DNA of 64,000 bases from Viola odorata (lineage: Eukaryota; Streptophyta; Magnoliopsida; Malpighiales; Violaceae). Below the pieces are notes generated by a model. The model had not been told where the DNA came from. It did not search any database and worked only from the letters and a program-made list of their open reading frames with translations. Below, piece after piece: positions 12,301 through 26,480 of this stretch. The stretch lies in NCBI GenBank assembly GCA_963691705.1, contig OY829537.1:56644304-56708303 (forward strand), read 5' to 3'. The position numbers and the translations under genes are program-made. How positions within the stretch are numbered: position 1 is the stretch's first letter; the number at the start of each line of letters is the position of its first letter.

Positions 12301-15300
12301 TGCTTTAATTATTTCACATGTTGTAATAATTAGCTAGATTAATTATTCCGATCTCCAATTTGTAATAATTAGGGAGGTAATTAGTAAAAATCGTGTATGT
12401 TCGCTATACTTACACTATTATTGCTCGTTGTTCATCGTTCGGGGCTCGTATAAAATGGTAAGATTAACTTAAACTCTTTTATTTATTTTTTTATGTTTTG
12501 AATGAATGTCGTTTTGACACTCATGAACGAAATAAAGCGTGAAGGCCCAAGATGCTCGCAGGGATATATTTGTGACTGCTTATGTCTAAAACATGTCATG
12601 GATATAAGAGTTAATAGACACGACCGTGTATGTCATATAATTTCTAATGAACGCACAAGTTATCCGCGATGTGATAAAATGATGACATGCTCAATTTAAG
12701 GAATGTTCAAAAATGTAGTTTTTTTTTTCATGTTAAAACGTGCCTCACATGCTAAGTTTTCATGCCAATTTCATTTCCTTTGCTTCAATTTGATTGTATG
12801 ATGTCTTGAGTAATTAAAAGCAATATATGCATATTAATTACCTTGTTATTTCATGTGAAATTTTGCCACTGTTTCCATTTAAAAAACTTGCTATTTTTCG
12901 TGGATTTGAGTTGCTGCCATGCTTGGGGTTTATTTGGGGTTTATTTGGGGTTGATTTGAGTGAGTTCTAACATGTAAGTGTCACCTTGGTCACCGACCAT
13001 GGCGCCAGCGACGTGATGAGGAAGAAGAGAGTGGGTTTGGCGGGAGAGAAAGAAAAGAAAGGTGATGGGCTTGGCTTTTGCGAAGCCCATTTGTTTTAAC
13101 TTATATTTTGGATTAATTCCAAGCCCATTTTTAGTTCTCCAAATTTTGAAAATGGGCCCAAGCCCGGCCTATTAGATTTTCGTATCTTAAATTGTCGCAT
13201 TATTTTCGTGCATCATTTTCGTGTTTTATTTAAATGTTCGTATGCCATGTTTATTAAATTGTATGCTTAAATCGTATGGTTGTTTAATATTTCGTATAAA
13301 TGAGTGATTAATTATTTTGGCTTGTTGTAATTCTTTTAATTATTTATCTCAGTTGTTGTAATAATTAGTTAATGCTTTAATTATTTCACTTGTTGTAATA
13401 ATTAGCTAGATTAATTATTCCGATCTCTAATTTGTTATAATTAGGGAGGTAATTAGTAAAAGTCGTGAATGTTCGCTATACTTACGCTATTATTGCTCGT
13501 TGCTCATCGTTCGGGGCTCGTATAAAATGGTAAGATTAACTTAAACTCTTTTATTTATTTTTTATGTTTTGAATGAATGTCGTTTAGACACTCATGAACA
13601 AAATAAAGCGTGAAGGTCCAAGATGCTCGCAGGGATATATTTGTGACTGCTTATGTCTAAAACATGTCATGGACATAAGAGTTAATAGACACGACCGTGT
13701 ATGTCATATAATTTCTAATGAACGCACAAGTTATCCGCGATGTGATAAAATGATGACATGCTCAATTTAAGGAATGTTCAAAAATGTAGTTTTTTTTTTC
13801 ATGTTAAAACTTGCCTCACATGCTAAGTTTTCATGCCAATTTCATTTCCTTTGCTTCAATTTGATTGTATGATGTCTTGAGTAATTAAAAGCAATATATG
13901 CAAATTAATTACCTTGTTATTTCATGTGAAATTATGCCACTGTTTCTATTTAAAAAACTTGCTATTTTTCGTGGATTTGAGTTGCTGCCATGCTTGGTGT
14001 TTATTTGGGGTTTATTTGGGGTTGATTTGAGTGAGTTCTAACATGTAAGTGTCACCTTGGTCACCAGCCATGGCGCCAGCGATGTGATGAGGAAGAAGAG
14101 AGTGGGTTTGGCGGGAAAGAAAGGAAAGAAAGGTGATGGGCTTGGCTTTTGCGTAGCGCATTTGTTTTAAGTTAAATTTTGGATTAATTTCAATCCCATT
14201 TTTTATTGTCCAAATTTTGAAAATGGGCCTAAGCCCGGCCCATTTGATTTTCGTATCTTTAAACGTCGCATTATTTTCGTGCATCATTTTCGTGTTTTAT
14301 TTAAATGTTCGTATGCCATGTTTATTAAATTGTATGCTTAAATCGTATGGTTGTTTAATATTTCGTATAAATGAGTGATTAATTATTTTGTCTTGTAGTA
14401 ATTCTTTTAATTATTTATCTCAGTTGTAGTAATAATTAGTGAATGCTTTAATTATTTCACATGTTGTAATAATTAGCTAGATTAATTATTCCGATCTCCA
14501 ATTTGTAATAATTCTTGAGGTAATTAGTAAAAATCGTATATGTTCGCTATACTTACGCTATTATTGCTCGTTGCTCATCGCTCGCGGCTAGTGAAAAAAG
14601 GTAAGATTAACTTAAACTCTTTTATTTATTTTTTTATACTTTGAATGAATGTCTTTTAGACACTCATGAACGAAATAAAGCGTGAAGGCCCAAGATGCTC
14701 GCAGGGATATATTTGTCACTGCTTACGTCTAAACATTGTCATGGATATAAGAGTTAATAGACATGACCGTGTATGTCATATAATTTCTAATGAACGCACA
14801 AGTTATCCGCGATGTGGTAAAATGATGACATGCTCAATTTAAGGAATGTTCAAAAACGTAGTTTTTTTTCTTTTTAATGCTAAAACTTGCCTCACAAGCT
14901 AAGTTTTCATGCCAACTTCATTTCCTTTGCTTTAATTTGATTGTATGATGTCTTGAGCAATTAATAGCAATATATGGATATTAATTAGCTTGTTATTTCA
15001 TGTGAAATTTGCCACTGTTTCCGTTTAAAAAACTTGCTATTCTTCTTGGATTTGAGTTGCTGCCATGCTTGGGGTTGATTTGAGTGAGTTCTAACATGTA
15101 AGTGTCACCTTGGTCGCCAAACATGGCGTCGCTGACGTGATGAGGAAGAAGAGAGTGGGTTTGGCGGGAGAGAAAGGAAAGAAAGGTGATGGGCTTGGCT
15201 TTTGCGAAGCCCATTTGTTTTAACTTAAATTTTGGATTAATTCCAAGCCCATTTTTTTGTTGTCCAAATTTTGAAAATGGGCCTAAGCCCGACCCATTTG

Positions 15301-15874
15301 ATTTTCGTATCTTTAAACGTCGCATTATTTTCGTGCATCATTTTTGTGTTTTATTTAAATGTTCGTATGCCTTGTTTATTAAATTGTATGCTTAAATCGT
15401 ATGGTTGTTTAATATTTCGTATAAATGAGTGATTAATTATTTTGGCTTGTTGTAATTCTTTTAATTATTTATCTCAGTTGTTGTAATAATTAGTTAATGC
15501 TTTAATTATTTCACTTGTTGTAATAATTAGCTAGATTAATTATTCCGATCTCCAATTTGTTATAATTAGGGAGGTAATTAGTAAAAATCGTGTATGTTCG
15601 CTATACTTACGCTATTGTTGCTCGTTGCTCATCGTTCGGGGCTCGTATAAAATGGTAAGATTAACTTAAACTCTTTTATTTATTTTTTTATGTTTTGAAT
15701 GAATGTCGTTTAGACACTCATGAACGAAATAAAGCGTGAAGGCCCAAGATGCTCGCAGGGATATATTTGTGACTGCTTATGTCTAAAACATGTCATGGAT
15801 ATAAGAGTTAATAGACACGACCGTGTATGTCATATAATTTCTAATGAACGCACAAGTTATCCGCGATGTGATAA
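9392..15874. repeat. Divergent satellite monomers between the two higher-order domains
   Basis: Monomers 9392-10442, 10443-11625 (1183 bp), 11626-12677, 12678-13748, 13749-14820 and 14821-15874. The 1183-bp unit carries an internal duplication: the segment from TTGTTGTAATAATTAGCTAG through ATCGTGTATGTTC occurs twice (about 11150-11235 and 11340-11425). Units 12678 and 13749 carry two or three tandem GGGGTTTATTT elements (e.g. around 12925-12957) where others have one or none, a useful subtype marker. No gene is seen. Confidence 0.85.
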
Positions 15875-18800
15875 AATGATGACATGCTCAATTTAAGGAA
15901 TGTTCAAAAATGTAGTTTTTTTTTGCATGTTAAAACGTGCCTCACATGCTAAGTTTTCATGCCAATTTCATTTCCTTTACTTCAATTTGATTGTATGATG
16001 TCTTGAGTAATTAAAAGCAATATATGCATATTAATTACCTTGTTATTTCATGTGAAATTTTGCCACTGTTTCCATTTAAAAAACTTGCTATTTTTCGTGG
16101 ATTTGAGTTGCTGCCATGCTTGGGGTTTATTTGGGGTTTATTTGGGGTTGATTTGAGTGAGTTCTAACATGTAAGTGTCACCTTGGTCACCAGCCATGGC
16201 GCCAGCGACGTGATGAGGAAGAAGAGAGTGGGTTTGGCGGGAAAGAAAGGAAAGAAAGGTGATGGGCTTGGCTTTTGCGAAGCGCATTTGTTTTAACTTA
16301 AATTTTGGATTAATTTCAATCCTATTTTTTGTTGTCCAAATTTTGAAAATGGGCCTAAGCCCGGCCCATTTGATTTTCGTATCTTTAAACGTCGCATTAT
16401 TTTCGTGCATTATTTTCGTGTTTTATTTAAATGTTCGTATGCCATGTTTATTAAATTGTATGCTTAAATCGTATGGTTGTTTAATATTTCGTATAAATGA
16501 GTGATTAATTATTTTGGCTTGTTGTAATTCTTTTAATTATTTATCTCAGTTGTTGTAATAATTAGTGAATGCTTTAATTATTTCACATGTTGTAATAATT
16601 AGCTAGATTAATTATTCCGATCTCCAATTTCTAATAATTCTTGAGGTAATTAGTAAAAATCGTGTATGTTCGCTATACTTACGCTATTATTGCTCGTTGC
16701 TCATCGCTCGCGGCTCGTCAAAAAAGGTAAGATTAACTTAAACTCTTTTATTTATTTTTTTATACTTTGAATGAATGTCTTTTAGACACTCATGAACGAA
16801 ATAAAGCGTGAAGGCCCAAGATGCTCGCTGGTATATATTTGTCACTGCTTACGTCTAAACGATGTCATGGATATAAGAGTTAATAGACACGACCGTGTAT
16901 GTCATATAATTTCTAATGAACGCACAACTTATCCGCGATGTGGTAAAATGATGACATGCTCAATTTAAGGAATGTTGAAAAACGTAGTTTTTTCTTTTTA
17001 ATGCTGAAACTTGCCTCACAAGCTAAGTTTTCATGCCAATTTCATTTCATTTGCTTTAATTTGATTGTATGATGTCTTGAGCAATTAATAGCAATATATG
17101 GATTTTAATTAGCTTGTTATTTCATGTGAAATTTGCCACTGTTTCCGTTTAAAAAACTTGCTATTCTTCTTGGATTTGAGTTGCTGCCATGCTTGGGGTT
17201 GATTTGAGTGAGTTCTAACATGTAAGTGTCACCTTGGTCGCCAAACATGGCGTCGCTGACGTGATGAGGTAGAAGAGAGTGGATTTGGCGGGAGAGAAAG
17301 GAAAGAAAGGTGATGGGCTTGGCTTTTGCGAAGCCCATTTGTTTTAACTAAAATTTTGGATTAATTCCAAGCCCATTTTTTGTTCTCCAAATTTAGAAAA
17401 TGGGCCTAAGCCCGGCCCATTAGATTTTCGTATCTCAAATCGTCGCATTATTTTCGTGCATCATTTTCGTGTTTTATTTAAATGTTCGTATGCCATGTTT
17501 ATTAAATTGGATACTTAAATCGTATGGTTGTTTAATATTTCATATAAATGCTTGATTAATTATTTTGGCTTGTTGTAATTCTCTTAATTATTTATCTCAG
17601 TTGTTGTAATAATTAGTTAATGCTTTAATTATTTCACTTGTTGTAATAATTAGCTAGATTAATTATTCCGATCTCCAATTTGTAATAATTAGGGAGGTAA
17701 TTAGTAAAAATCGTGTATGTTCGCTATACTTACGCTATTATTGCTCGTTGCTCATCGTTCGGGGCTCGTAAAAAATGGTAAGATTAACTTAAACTCTTTT
17801 ATTTATTTTTTTATGCTTTGAATGAATGTCTTTTAGACACTCATGGACGAAATAAAGCGTGAAGGCCCAAGATGCTCGCAGGGATATATTTGTGACTGCT
17901 TATGTCTAAAACATGTCATGGACATAAGAGTTAATAGACACGACCGTGTATGCCATATAATTTCTAATGAACGCACAAGTTATCCGCGATGTGATAAAAT
18001 GATGACATGCTAAATTTAAGGAATGTTAAAAAATGTAGTTTTTTCTTTTTCATGCTAAAAATTGCCTCACATGCTAAGTTTTCATGCCAATTTCATTTCC
18101 TTTGCTTCAATTTGATTGTATGATGTCATTAGTAATTAATAGCAATATATGCATATTTATTAGCTTGTAATTTGATGAGAAATTTACCACTGTTTCCGTT
18201 TAAAAAACTTGCTATTTTTTGTGGATTTGAGTTGGTGCCATGCTTGGGGTTGATTTGAGTGAGTTCTAACATGTAAGTGTCACCTTCGTCGCCAAACATG
18301 GCGTCGCCGACGTGATGAGGAAGAAGAGAGTGGGTTTGGCGGGAGAGAAAGGAAAGAAAGGGGATGGGCGTGGCTTTTGCGAAGCCCATTTGTTTTAACT
18401 TAAATTTTGGATTAATTCCAAGCCCATTTTTTTGTTGTCCAAATTTTGAAAATGGGCCTAAGCCCGACCCATTTGATTTTCGTATCTTTAAACGTCGCAT
18501 TATTTTCGTGCATCATTTTCGTGTTTTATTTAAATGTTCGTATGCCTTGTTTATTAAATTGTATGCTTAAATCGTATGGTTGTTTAATATTTCGTATAAA
18601 TGAGTGATTAATTATTTTGGCTTGTTGTAAATCTTTTAATTATTTATCACAGTTGTTGTAATAATTAGTGAATGCTTTAATTATTTCACATGTTGTAATA
18701 ATTAGCTAGATTAATTATTCCGATCTCCAATTTGTAATAATTAGGGAGGTAATTAGAAAAAATCGTGTATGTTCGCTATACTTACGCTATTATTGCTCGT

Positions 18801-21800
18801 TGTTCATCGTTCGGGGCTCGTATAAAATGGTAAGATTAACTTAAACTCTTTTATTTATTTTTTTATGCTTTGAAAGAATGTCTTTTAGACACTCATGAAC
18901 GAAATAAAGCGTGAAGGCCCAAGATGCTCGCAGGGATATATTTGTGACTGCTTATGTCTAAAACATGTCATGGATATAAGAGTTAATAGACACGACCGTG
19001 TATCTCATATAATTTCTAATGAACGCACAAGTTATCCGCGATGTGAGAAAATGATGACATGCTCAATTTAAGGAATGTTCAAAAACGTAGTTTTTTCTTT
19101 TTCATGCTAAAACTTGCCTCACATGCTAAGTTTTCATGCCAATTTCATTTCCTTTGCTTCAATTTGATTGTATGATGTCTTGAGTAATTAATAGCAATAT
19201 ATACATATTAATTAGCTTGTTATTTGATGTGAAATTTTGCCACTGTTTCCGTTTAAAAAACATGCTATTTTTTGTGGATTTGAGTTGCTGCCATGCTTGG
19301 GGTTGATTTGGCGTTGATTTGAGTGAGTTCTAACATGTAAGTGTCACCTTGGTCGCCAAACATGGCGTCGCCGACGTGATGAGGAAGAAGAGAGTGGGTT
19401 TGGCGGGAGAGAAAGAAAAGAAAGGTGATGGGCTTGGCTTTTGCGAAGCCCATTTGTTTTAACTTAAATTTTGGATTAATTCCAAGCCCATTTTTTTGTT
19501 GTCCAAATTTTGAAAATGGGCCTAAGCCCGACCCATTTGATTTTCGTATCTTTAAACGTCGCATTATTTTCGTGCATCATTTTCGTGTTTTATTTAAATG
19601 TTCGTATGCCTTGTTTATTAAATTGTATGCTTAAATCGTATGGTTGTTTAATATTTCGTATAAATGAGTGATTAATTATTTTGGCTTGTTGTAAATCTTT
19701 TAATTATTTATCACAGTTGTTGTAATAATTAGTGAATGCTTTAATTATTTCACATGTTGTAATAATTAGCTAGATTAATTATTCCGATCTCCAATTTGTA
19801 ATAATTAGGGAGGTAATTAGAAAAAATCGTGTATGTTCGCTATACTTACGCTATTATTGCTCGTTGTTCATCGTTCGGGGCTCGTATAAAATGGTAAGAT
19901 TAACTTAAACTCTTTTATTTATTTTTTTATGCTTTGAAAGAATGTCTTTTAGACACTCATGAACGAAATAAAGCGTGAAGGCCCAAGATGCTCGCTGGGA
20001 TATATTTGTGACTGCATATGTCTAAAACATGTCATGGATATAAGAGTTAATAGACACGACCGTGTATCTCATATAATTTCTAATGAACGCACAAGTTATC
20101 CGCGATGTGAGAAAATGATGACATGCTCAATTTAAGGAATGTTCAAAAACGTAGTTTTTTCTTTTTCATGCTAAAACTTGCCTCACATGCTAAGTTTTCA
20201 TGCCAATTTCATTTCCTTTGCTTCAATTTGATTGTATGATGTCTTGAGTAATTAATAGCAATATATACATATTAATTAGCTTGTTATTTGATGTGAAATT
20301 TTGCCACTGTTTCCGTTTAAAAAACTTGCTATTTTTTGTGGATTTGAGTTGCTGCCATGCTTGGGGTTGATTTGGCGTTGATTTGAGTGAGTTCTAACAT
20401 GTAAGTGTCACCTTGGTCGCCAAACATGGCGTCGCCGACGTGATGAGGAAGAAGAGAGTGGGTTTGGCGGGAGAGAAAGAAAAGAAAGGTGATGGGCTTG
20501 GCTTTTGCGAAGCCCATTTGTTTTAACTTAAATTTTGGATTAATTCCAAGACCATTTTTTTGTTGTCCAAATTTTGAAAATGGGCCTAAGCCCGACCCAT
20601 TTGATTTTCGTATCTTTAAACGTCGCATTATTTTCGTGCATCATTTTCGTGTTTTATTTAAATGTTCGTATGCCTTGTTTATTAAATTGTATGCTTAAAT
20701 CGTATGGTTGTTTAATATTTCGTATAAATGAGTGATTAATTATTTTGGCTTGTTGTAAATCTTTTAATTATTTATCACAGTTGTTGTAATAATTAGTGAA
20801 TGCTTTAATTATTTCACATGTTGTAATAATTAGCTAGATTAATTATTCCGATCTCCAATTTGTAATAATTAGGGAGGTAATTAGAAAAAATCATGTATGT
20901 TCGCTATACTTACGCTATTATTGCTCGTTGTTCATCGTTCGGGGCTCGTATAAAATGGTAAGATTAACTTAAACTCTTTTATTTATTTTTTTATGCTTTG
21001 AAAGAATGTCTTTTAGACACTCATGAACGAAATAAAGCGTGAAGGCCCAAGATGCTCGCTGGGATATATTTGTGACTGCATATGTCTAAAACATGTCATG
21101 GATATAAGAGTTAATAGACACGACCGTGTATCTCATATAATTTCTAATGAACGCACAAGTTATCCGCGATGTGAGAAAATGATGACATGCTCAATTTAAG
21201 GAATGTTCAAAAACGTAGTTTTTTCTTTTTCATGCTAAAACTTGCCTCACATGCTAAGTTTTCATGCCAATTTCATTTCCTTTGCTTCAATTTGATTGTA
21301 TGATGTCTTGAGTAATTAATAGCAATATATACATATTAATTAGCTTGTTATTTGATGTGAAATTTTCCCACTGTTTCCGTTTAAAAAACTTGCTATTTTT
21401 TGTGGATTTGAGTTGCTGCCATGCTTGGGGTTGATTTGGCGTTGATTTGAGTGAGTTCTAACATGTAAGTGTCACCTTGGTCGCCAAACATGGCGCCGCC
21501 GACGTGATGAGGAAGAAGAGAGTGGGTTTGGCGGGAGAGAAAGAAAAGAAAGGTGATGGGCTTGGCTTTTGCGAAGCCCATTTGTTTTAACTTATATTTT
21601 GGATTAATTCCAAGCCCATTTTTAGTTCTCCAAATTTTGAAAATGGGCCTAAGCCCGGCCCATTAGATTTTTGTATCTTAAATCGTCGCATTATTTTCGT
21701 GCATCATTTTCGTGTTTTATTTAAATGTTCGTATGCCATGTTTATTAAATTGTATGCTTAAATCGTATGGTTGTTTAATATTTCGTATAAATGAGTGATT

Positions 21801-22240
21801 AATTATTTTGGCTTGTTGTAATTCTTTTAATTATTTATCTCAGTTGTTGTAATAATTAGTTAATGCTTTAATTATTTCACTTGTTGTAATAATTAGCTAG
21901 ATTAATTATTCCGATCTCCAATTTGTTATAATTAGGGAGGTAATTAGTAAAAATCGTGTATGTTCACTATACTTACGCTATTATTGCTCGTTGCTCATCG
22001 TTCGGGGCTCGTATAAAATGGTAAGATTAACTTAAACTCTTTTATTTATTTTTTTATGTTTTGAATGAATGTCGTTTAGACACTCATGAACGAAATAAAG
22101 CGTGAAGGCCCAAGATGCTCGCAGGGATATATTTGTGACTGCTTATGTCTAAAACATGTCATGGATATAAGAGTTAATAGACACGACCGTGTATGTCATA
22201 TAATTTCTAATGAACGCACAAGTTATCCGCGATGTGATAA
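15875..22240. repeat. Satellite higher-order repeat B, copy 1, with two extra monomers
   Basis: Monomers 15875-16946 (1072 bp), 16947-17997 (1051), 17998-19049 (1052) and 19050-20113 (1064) form one 4.24-kb unit. Two extra copies of the last type follow (20114-21177 and 21178-22240). The final one is chimeric: its left part is the 19050 type, but from about 21595 it carries CTTATATTTTGGATTAATTCC and TTTTTAGTTCTCC, as in the 12678 monomer. This copy is more diverged from copies 2-4 than they are from each other. Confidence 0.85.
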
Positions 22241-25200
22241 AATGATGACATGCTCAATTTAAGGAATGTTCAAAAATGTAGTTTTTTTTTTCATGTTAAA
22301 ACGTGCCTCACATGCTAAGTTTTCATGCCAATTTCATTTCCTTTACTTCAATTTGATTGTATGATGTCTTGAGTAATTAAAAGCAATATATGCATATTAA
22401 TTACCTTGTTATTTCATGTGAAATTTTGCCACTGTTTCCATTTAAAAAACTTGCTATTTTTCATGGATTTGAGTTGCTGCCATGCTTGGGGTTTATTTGG
22501 GGTTTATTTGGGGTTGATTTGAGTGAGTTCTAACATGTAAGTGTCACCTTGGTCACCAGCCATGGCGCCAGCGACGTGATGAGGAAGAAGAGAGTGGGTT
22601 TGGCGGGAAAGAAAGGAAAGAAAGGTGATGGGCTTGGCTTTTGCGAAGCGCATTTGTTTTAACTTAAATTTTGGATTAATTTCAATCCTATTTTTTGTTG
22701 TCCAAATTTTGAAAATGGGCCTAAGCCCGGCCCATTTGATTTTCGTATCTTTAAACGTCGCATTATTTTCGTGCATTATTTTCGTGTTTTATTTAAATGT
22801 TCGAATGCCATGTTTATTAAATTGTATGCTTATATCGTATGGTTGTTTAATATTTCGTATAAATGAGTGATTAATTATTTTGTCTTGTAGTAATTCTTTT
22901 AATTATTTATCTCAGTTGTTGTAATAATTAGTGAATGCTTTAATTATTTCACATGTTGTAATAATTAGCTAGATTAATTATTCCGATCTCCAATTTGTAA
23001 TAATTCTTGAGGTAATTAGTAAAAATCGTGTATGTTCGCTATACTTACGCTATTATTGCTCGTTGCTCATCGCTCGCGGCTCGTCAAAAAAGGTAAGATT
23101 AACTTAAACTCTTTTATTTATTTTTTTATACTTTGAATGAATGTCTTTTAGACACTCATGAACGAAATAAAGTGTGAAGGCCCAAGATGCTCGCTGGTAT
23201 ATATTTGTCACTGCTTACGTCTAAACGATGTCATGGATATAAGAGTTAATAGACACGACCGTGTATGTCATATAATTTCTAATGAACGCACAACTTATCC
23301 GCGATGTGGTAAAATGATGACATGCTCAATTTAAGGAATGTTCAAAAACGTAGTTTTTTCTTTTTAATGCTAAAACTTGCCTCACAAGCTAAGTTTTCAT
23401 GCCAATTTCATTTCATTTGCTTTAATTTGATTGTATGATGTCTTGAGCAATTAATAGCAATATATGGATATTAATTAGCTTGTTATTTCATGTGAAATTT
23501 GCCACTGTTTCCGTTTAAAAAACTTGCTATTCTTCTTGGATTTGAGTTGCTGCCATGCTTGGGGTTGATTTGAGTGAGTTCTAACATGTAAGTGTCACCT
23601 TGGTCGCCAAACATGGCGTCGCTGACGTGATGAGGTAGAAGAGAGTGGATTTGGCGGGAGAGAAAGGAAAGAAAGGTGATGGGCTTGGCTTTTGCGAAGC
23701 CCATTTGTTTTAACTAAAATTTTGGATTAATTCCAAGCCCATTTTTTGTTCTCCAAATTTAGAAAATGGGCCTAAGCCCGGCCCATTAGATTTTCGTATC
23801 TCAAATCGTCGCATTATTTTCGTGCATCATTTTCGTGTTTTATTTAAATGTTCGTATGCCATGTTTATTAAATTGGATGCTTAAATCGTATGGTTGTTTA
23901 ATATTTCATATAAATGCTTGATTAATTATTTTGGCTTGTTGTAATTCTCTTAATTATTTATCTCAGTTGTTGCAATAATTAGTTAATGCTTTAATTATTT
24001 CACTTGTTGTAATAATTAGCTAGATTAATTATTCCGATCTCCAATTTGTAATAATTAGGGAGGTAATTAGTAAAAATCGTGTATGTTCGCTATACTTACG
24101 CTATTATTGCTCGTTGCTCATCGTTCGGGGCTCGTAAAAAATGGTAAGATTAACTTAAACTCTTTTATTTATTTTTTTATGCTTTGAATGAATGTCTTTT
24201 AGACACTCATGAACGAAATAAAGCGTGAAGGCCCAAGATGCTCGCAGGGATATATTTGTGACTGCTTATGTCTAAAACATGTCATGGACATAAGAGTTAA
24301 TAGACACGACCGTGTATGTCATATAATTTCTAATGAACGCACAAGTTATCCGCGATGTGATAAAATGATGACATGCTAAATTTAAGGAATGTAAAAAAAT
24401 GTAGTTTTTTCTTTTTCATGCTAAAAATTGCCTCACATGCTAAGTTTTCATGCCAATTTCATTTCCTTTGCTTCAATTTGATTGTATGATGTCATTAGTA
24501 ATTAATAGCAATATATGCATATTTATTAGCTTGTAATTTGATGAGAAATTTACCACTGTTTCCGTTTAAAAAACTTGCTATTTTTTGTGGATTTGAGTTG
24601 CTGCCATGCTTGGGGTTGATTTGAGTGAGTTCTAACATGTAAGTGTCACCTTCGTCGCCAAACATGGCGTCGCCGACGTGATGAGGAAGAAGAGAGTGGG
24701 TTTGGCAGGAGAGAAAGGAAAGAAAGGTGATGGGCTTGGCTTTTGCGAAGCCCATTTGTTTTAACTTAAATTTTGGATTAATTCCAAGCCCATTTTTTTG
24801 TTGTCCAAATTTTGAAAATGGGCCTAAGCCCGACCCATTTGATTTTCGTATCTTTAAACGTCGCATTATTTTCGTGCAACATTTTCGTGTTTTATTTAAA
24901 TTATCGTATGCCTTGTTTATTAAATTGTATGCTTAAATCGTATGGTTGTTTAATATTTCGTATAAATGAGTGATTAATTATTTTGGCTTGTTGTAATTCT
25001 TTTAATTATTTATCACAGTTGTTGTAATAATTAGTGAATGCTTTAATTATTTCACATGTTGTAATAATTAGCTAGATTAATTATTCCGATCTCCAATTTG
25101 TAATAATTAGGGAGGTAATTAGAAAAAATCGTGTATGTTCGCTATACTTACGCTATTATTGCTCGTTGTTCATCGTTCGGGGCTCGTATAAAATGGTAAG

Positions 25201-26480
25201 ATTAACTTAAACTCTTTTATTTATTTTTTTATGCTTTGAATGAATGTCTTTTAGACACTCATGAACGAAATAAAGCGTGAAGGCCCAAGATGCTCGCAGG
25301 GATATATTTGTGACTGCTTATGTCTGAAACATGTCATGGATATAAGAGTTAATAGACACGACCGTGTATCTCATATAATTTCTAATGAACGCACAAGTTA
25401 TCCGCGATGTGAGAAAATGATGACATGCTCAATTTAAGGAATGTTCAAAAACGTAGTTTTTTCTTTTTCATGCTAGAACTTGCCTCACATGCTAAGTTTT
25501 CATGCCAATTTCATTTCCTTTGCTTCAATTTGATTGTATGATGTCTTGAGTAATTAATAGCAATATATACATATTAATTAGCTTGTTATTTGATGTGAAA
25601 TTTTGCCACTGTTTCCGTTTAAAAAACTTGCTATTTTTTGTGGATTTGAGTTGCTGCCATGCTTGGGGTTGATTTGGCGTTGATTTGAGTGAGTTCTAAC
25701 ATGTAAGTGTCACCTTGGTCGCCAAACATGGCGTCGCCGACGTGATGAGGAAGAAGAGAGTGGGTTTGGCGGGAGAGAAAGAAAAGAAAGGTGATGGGCT
25801 TGGCTTTTGCGAAGCCCATTTGTTTTAACTTAAATTTTGGATTAATTCCAAGCCCATTTTTTTGTTGTCCAAATTTTGAAAATGGGCCTAAGCCCGACCC
25901 ATTTGATTTTCGTATCTTTAAACGTCGCATTATTTTCGTGCATCATTTTCGTGTTTTATTTAAATGTTCGTATGCCTTGTTTATTAAATTGTATGCTTAA
26001 ATCGTATGGTTGTTTAATATTTCGTATAAATGAGTGATTAATTATTTTGGCTTGTTGTAAATCTTTTAATTATTTATCACAGTTGTTGTAATAATTAGTG
26101 AATGCTTTAATTATTTCACATGTTGTAATAATTAGCTAGATTAATTATTCCGATCTCCAATTTGTAATAATTAGGGAGGTAATTAGAAAAAATCGTGTAT
26201 GTTCGCTATACTTACGCTATTATTGCTCGTTGTTCATCGTTCGGGGCTCGTATAAAATGGTAAGATTAACTTAAACTCTTTTATTTATTTTTTTTATGTT
26301 TTGAATGAATGTCGTTTAGACACTCATGAACGAAATAAAGCGTGAAGGCCCAAGATGCTCGCAGGGATATATTTGTGACTGCTTATGTCTAAAACATGTC
26401 ATGGATATAAGAGTTAATAGACACGACCGTGTATGTCATATAATTTCTAATGAACGCACAAGTTATCCGCGATGTGATAA
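22241..26480. repeat. Satellite higher-order repeat B, copy 2 (4240 bp)
   Basis: Monomers 22241-23312, 23313-24363, 24364-25415 and 25416-26480. Nearly identical to the next 4240 bp. Differences I noted are TCATGGATTT against TCGTGGATTT (22461 against 26701) and CATTTAAAAAAC against CATTTTAAAAAC nearby. Such similarity over 4 kb points to recent amplification. Confidence 0.9.

Noticed and set aside
4003..12699. 65-codon frames (MNV...KREGPRCSQGYICDC...) at 4003-4200 and 12502-12699 in the conserved satellite block
   Set aside because: Two copies escape the TAG that most monomers have in GTCTTTTAGACACTC, but no start context or family is evident; an ancient coding origin is possible but unsupported.
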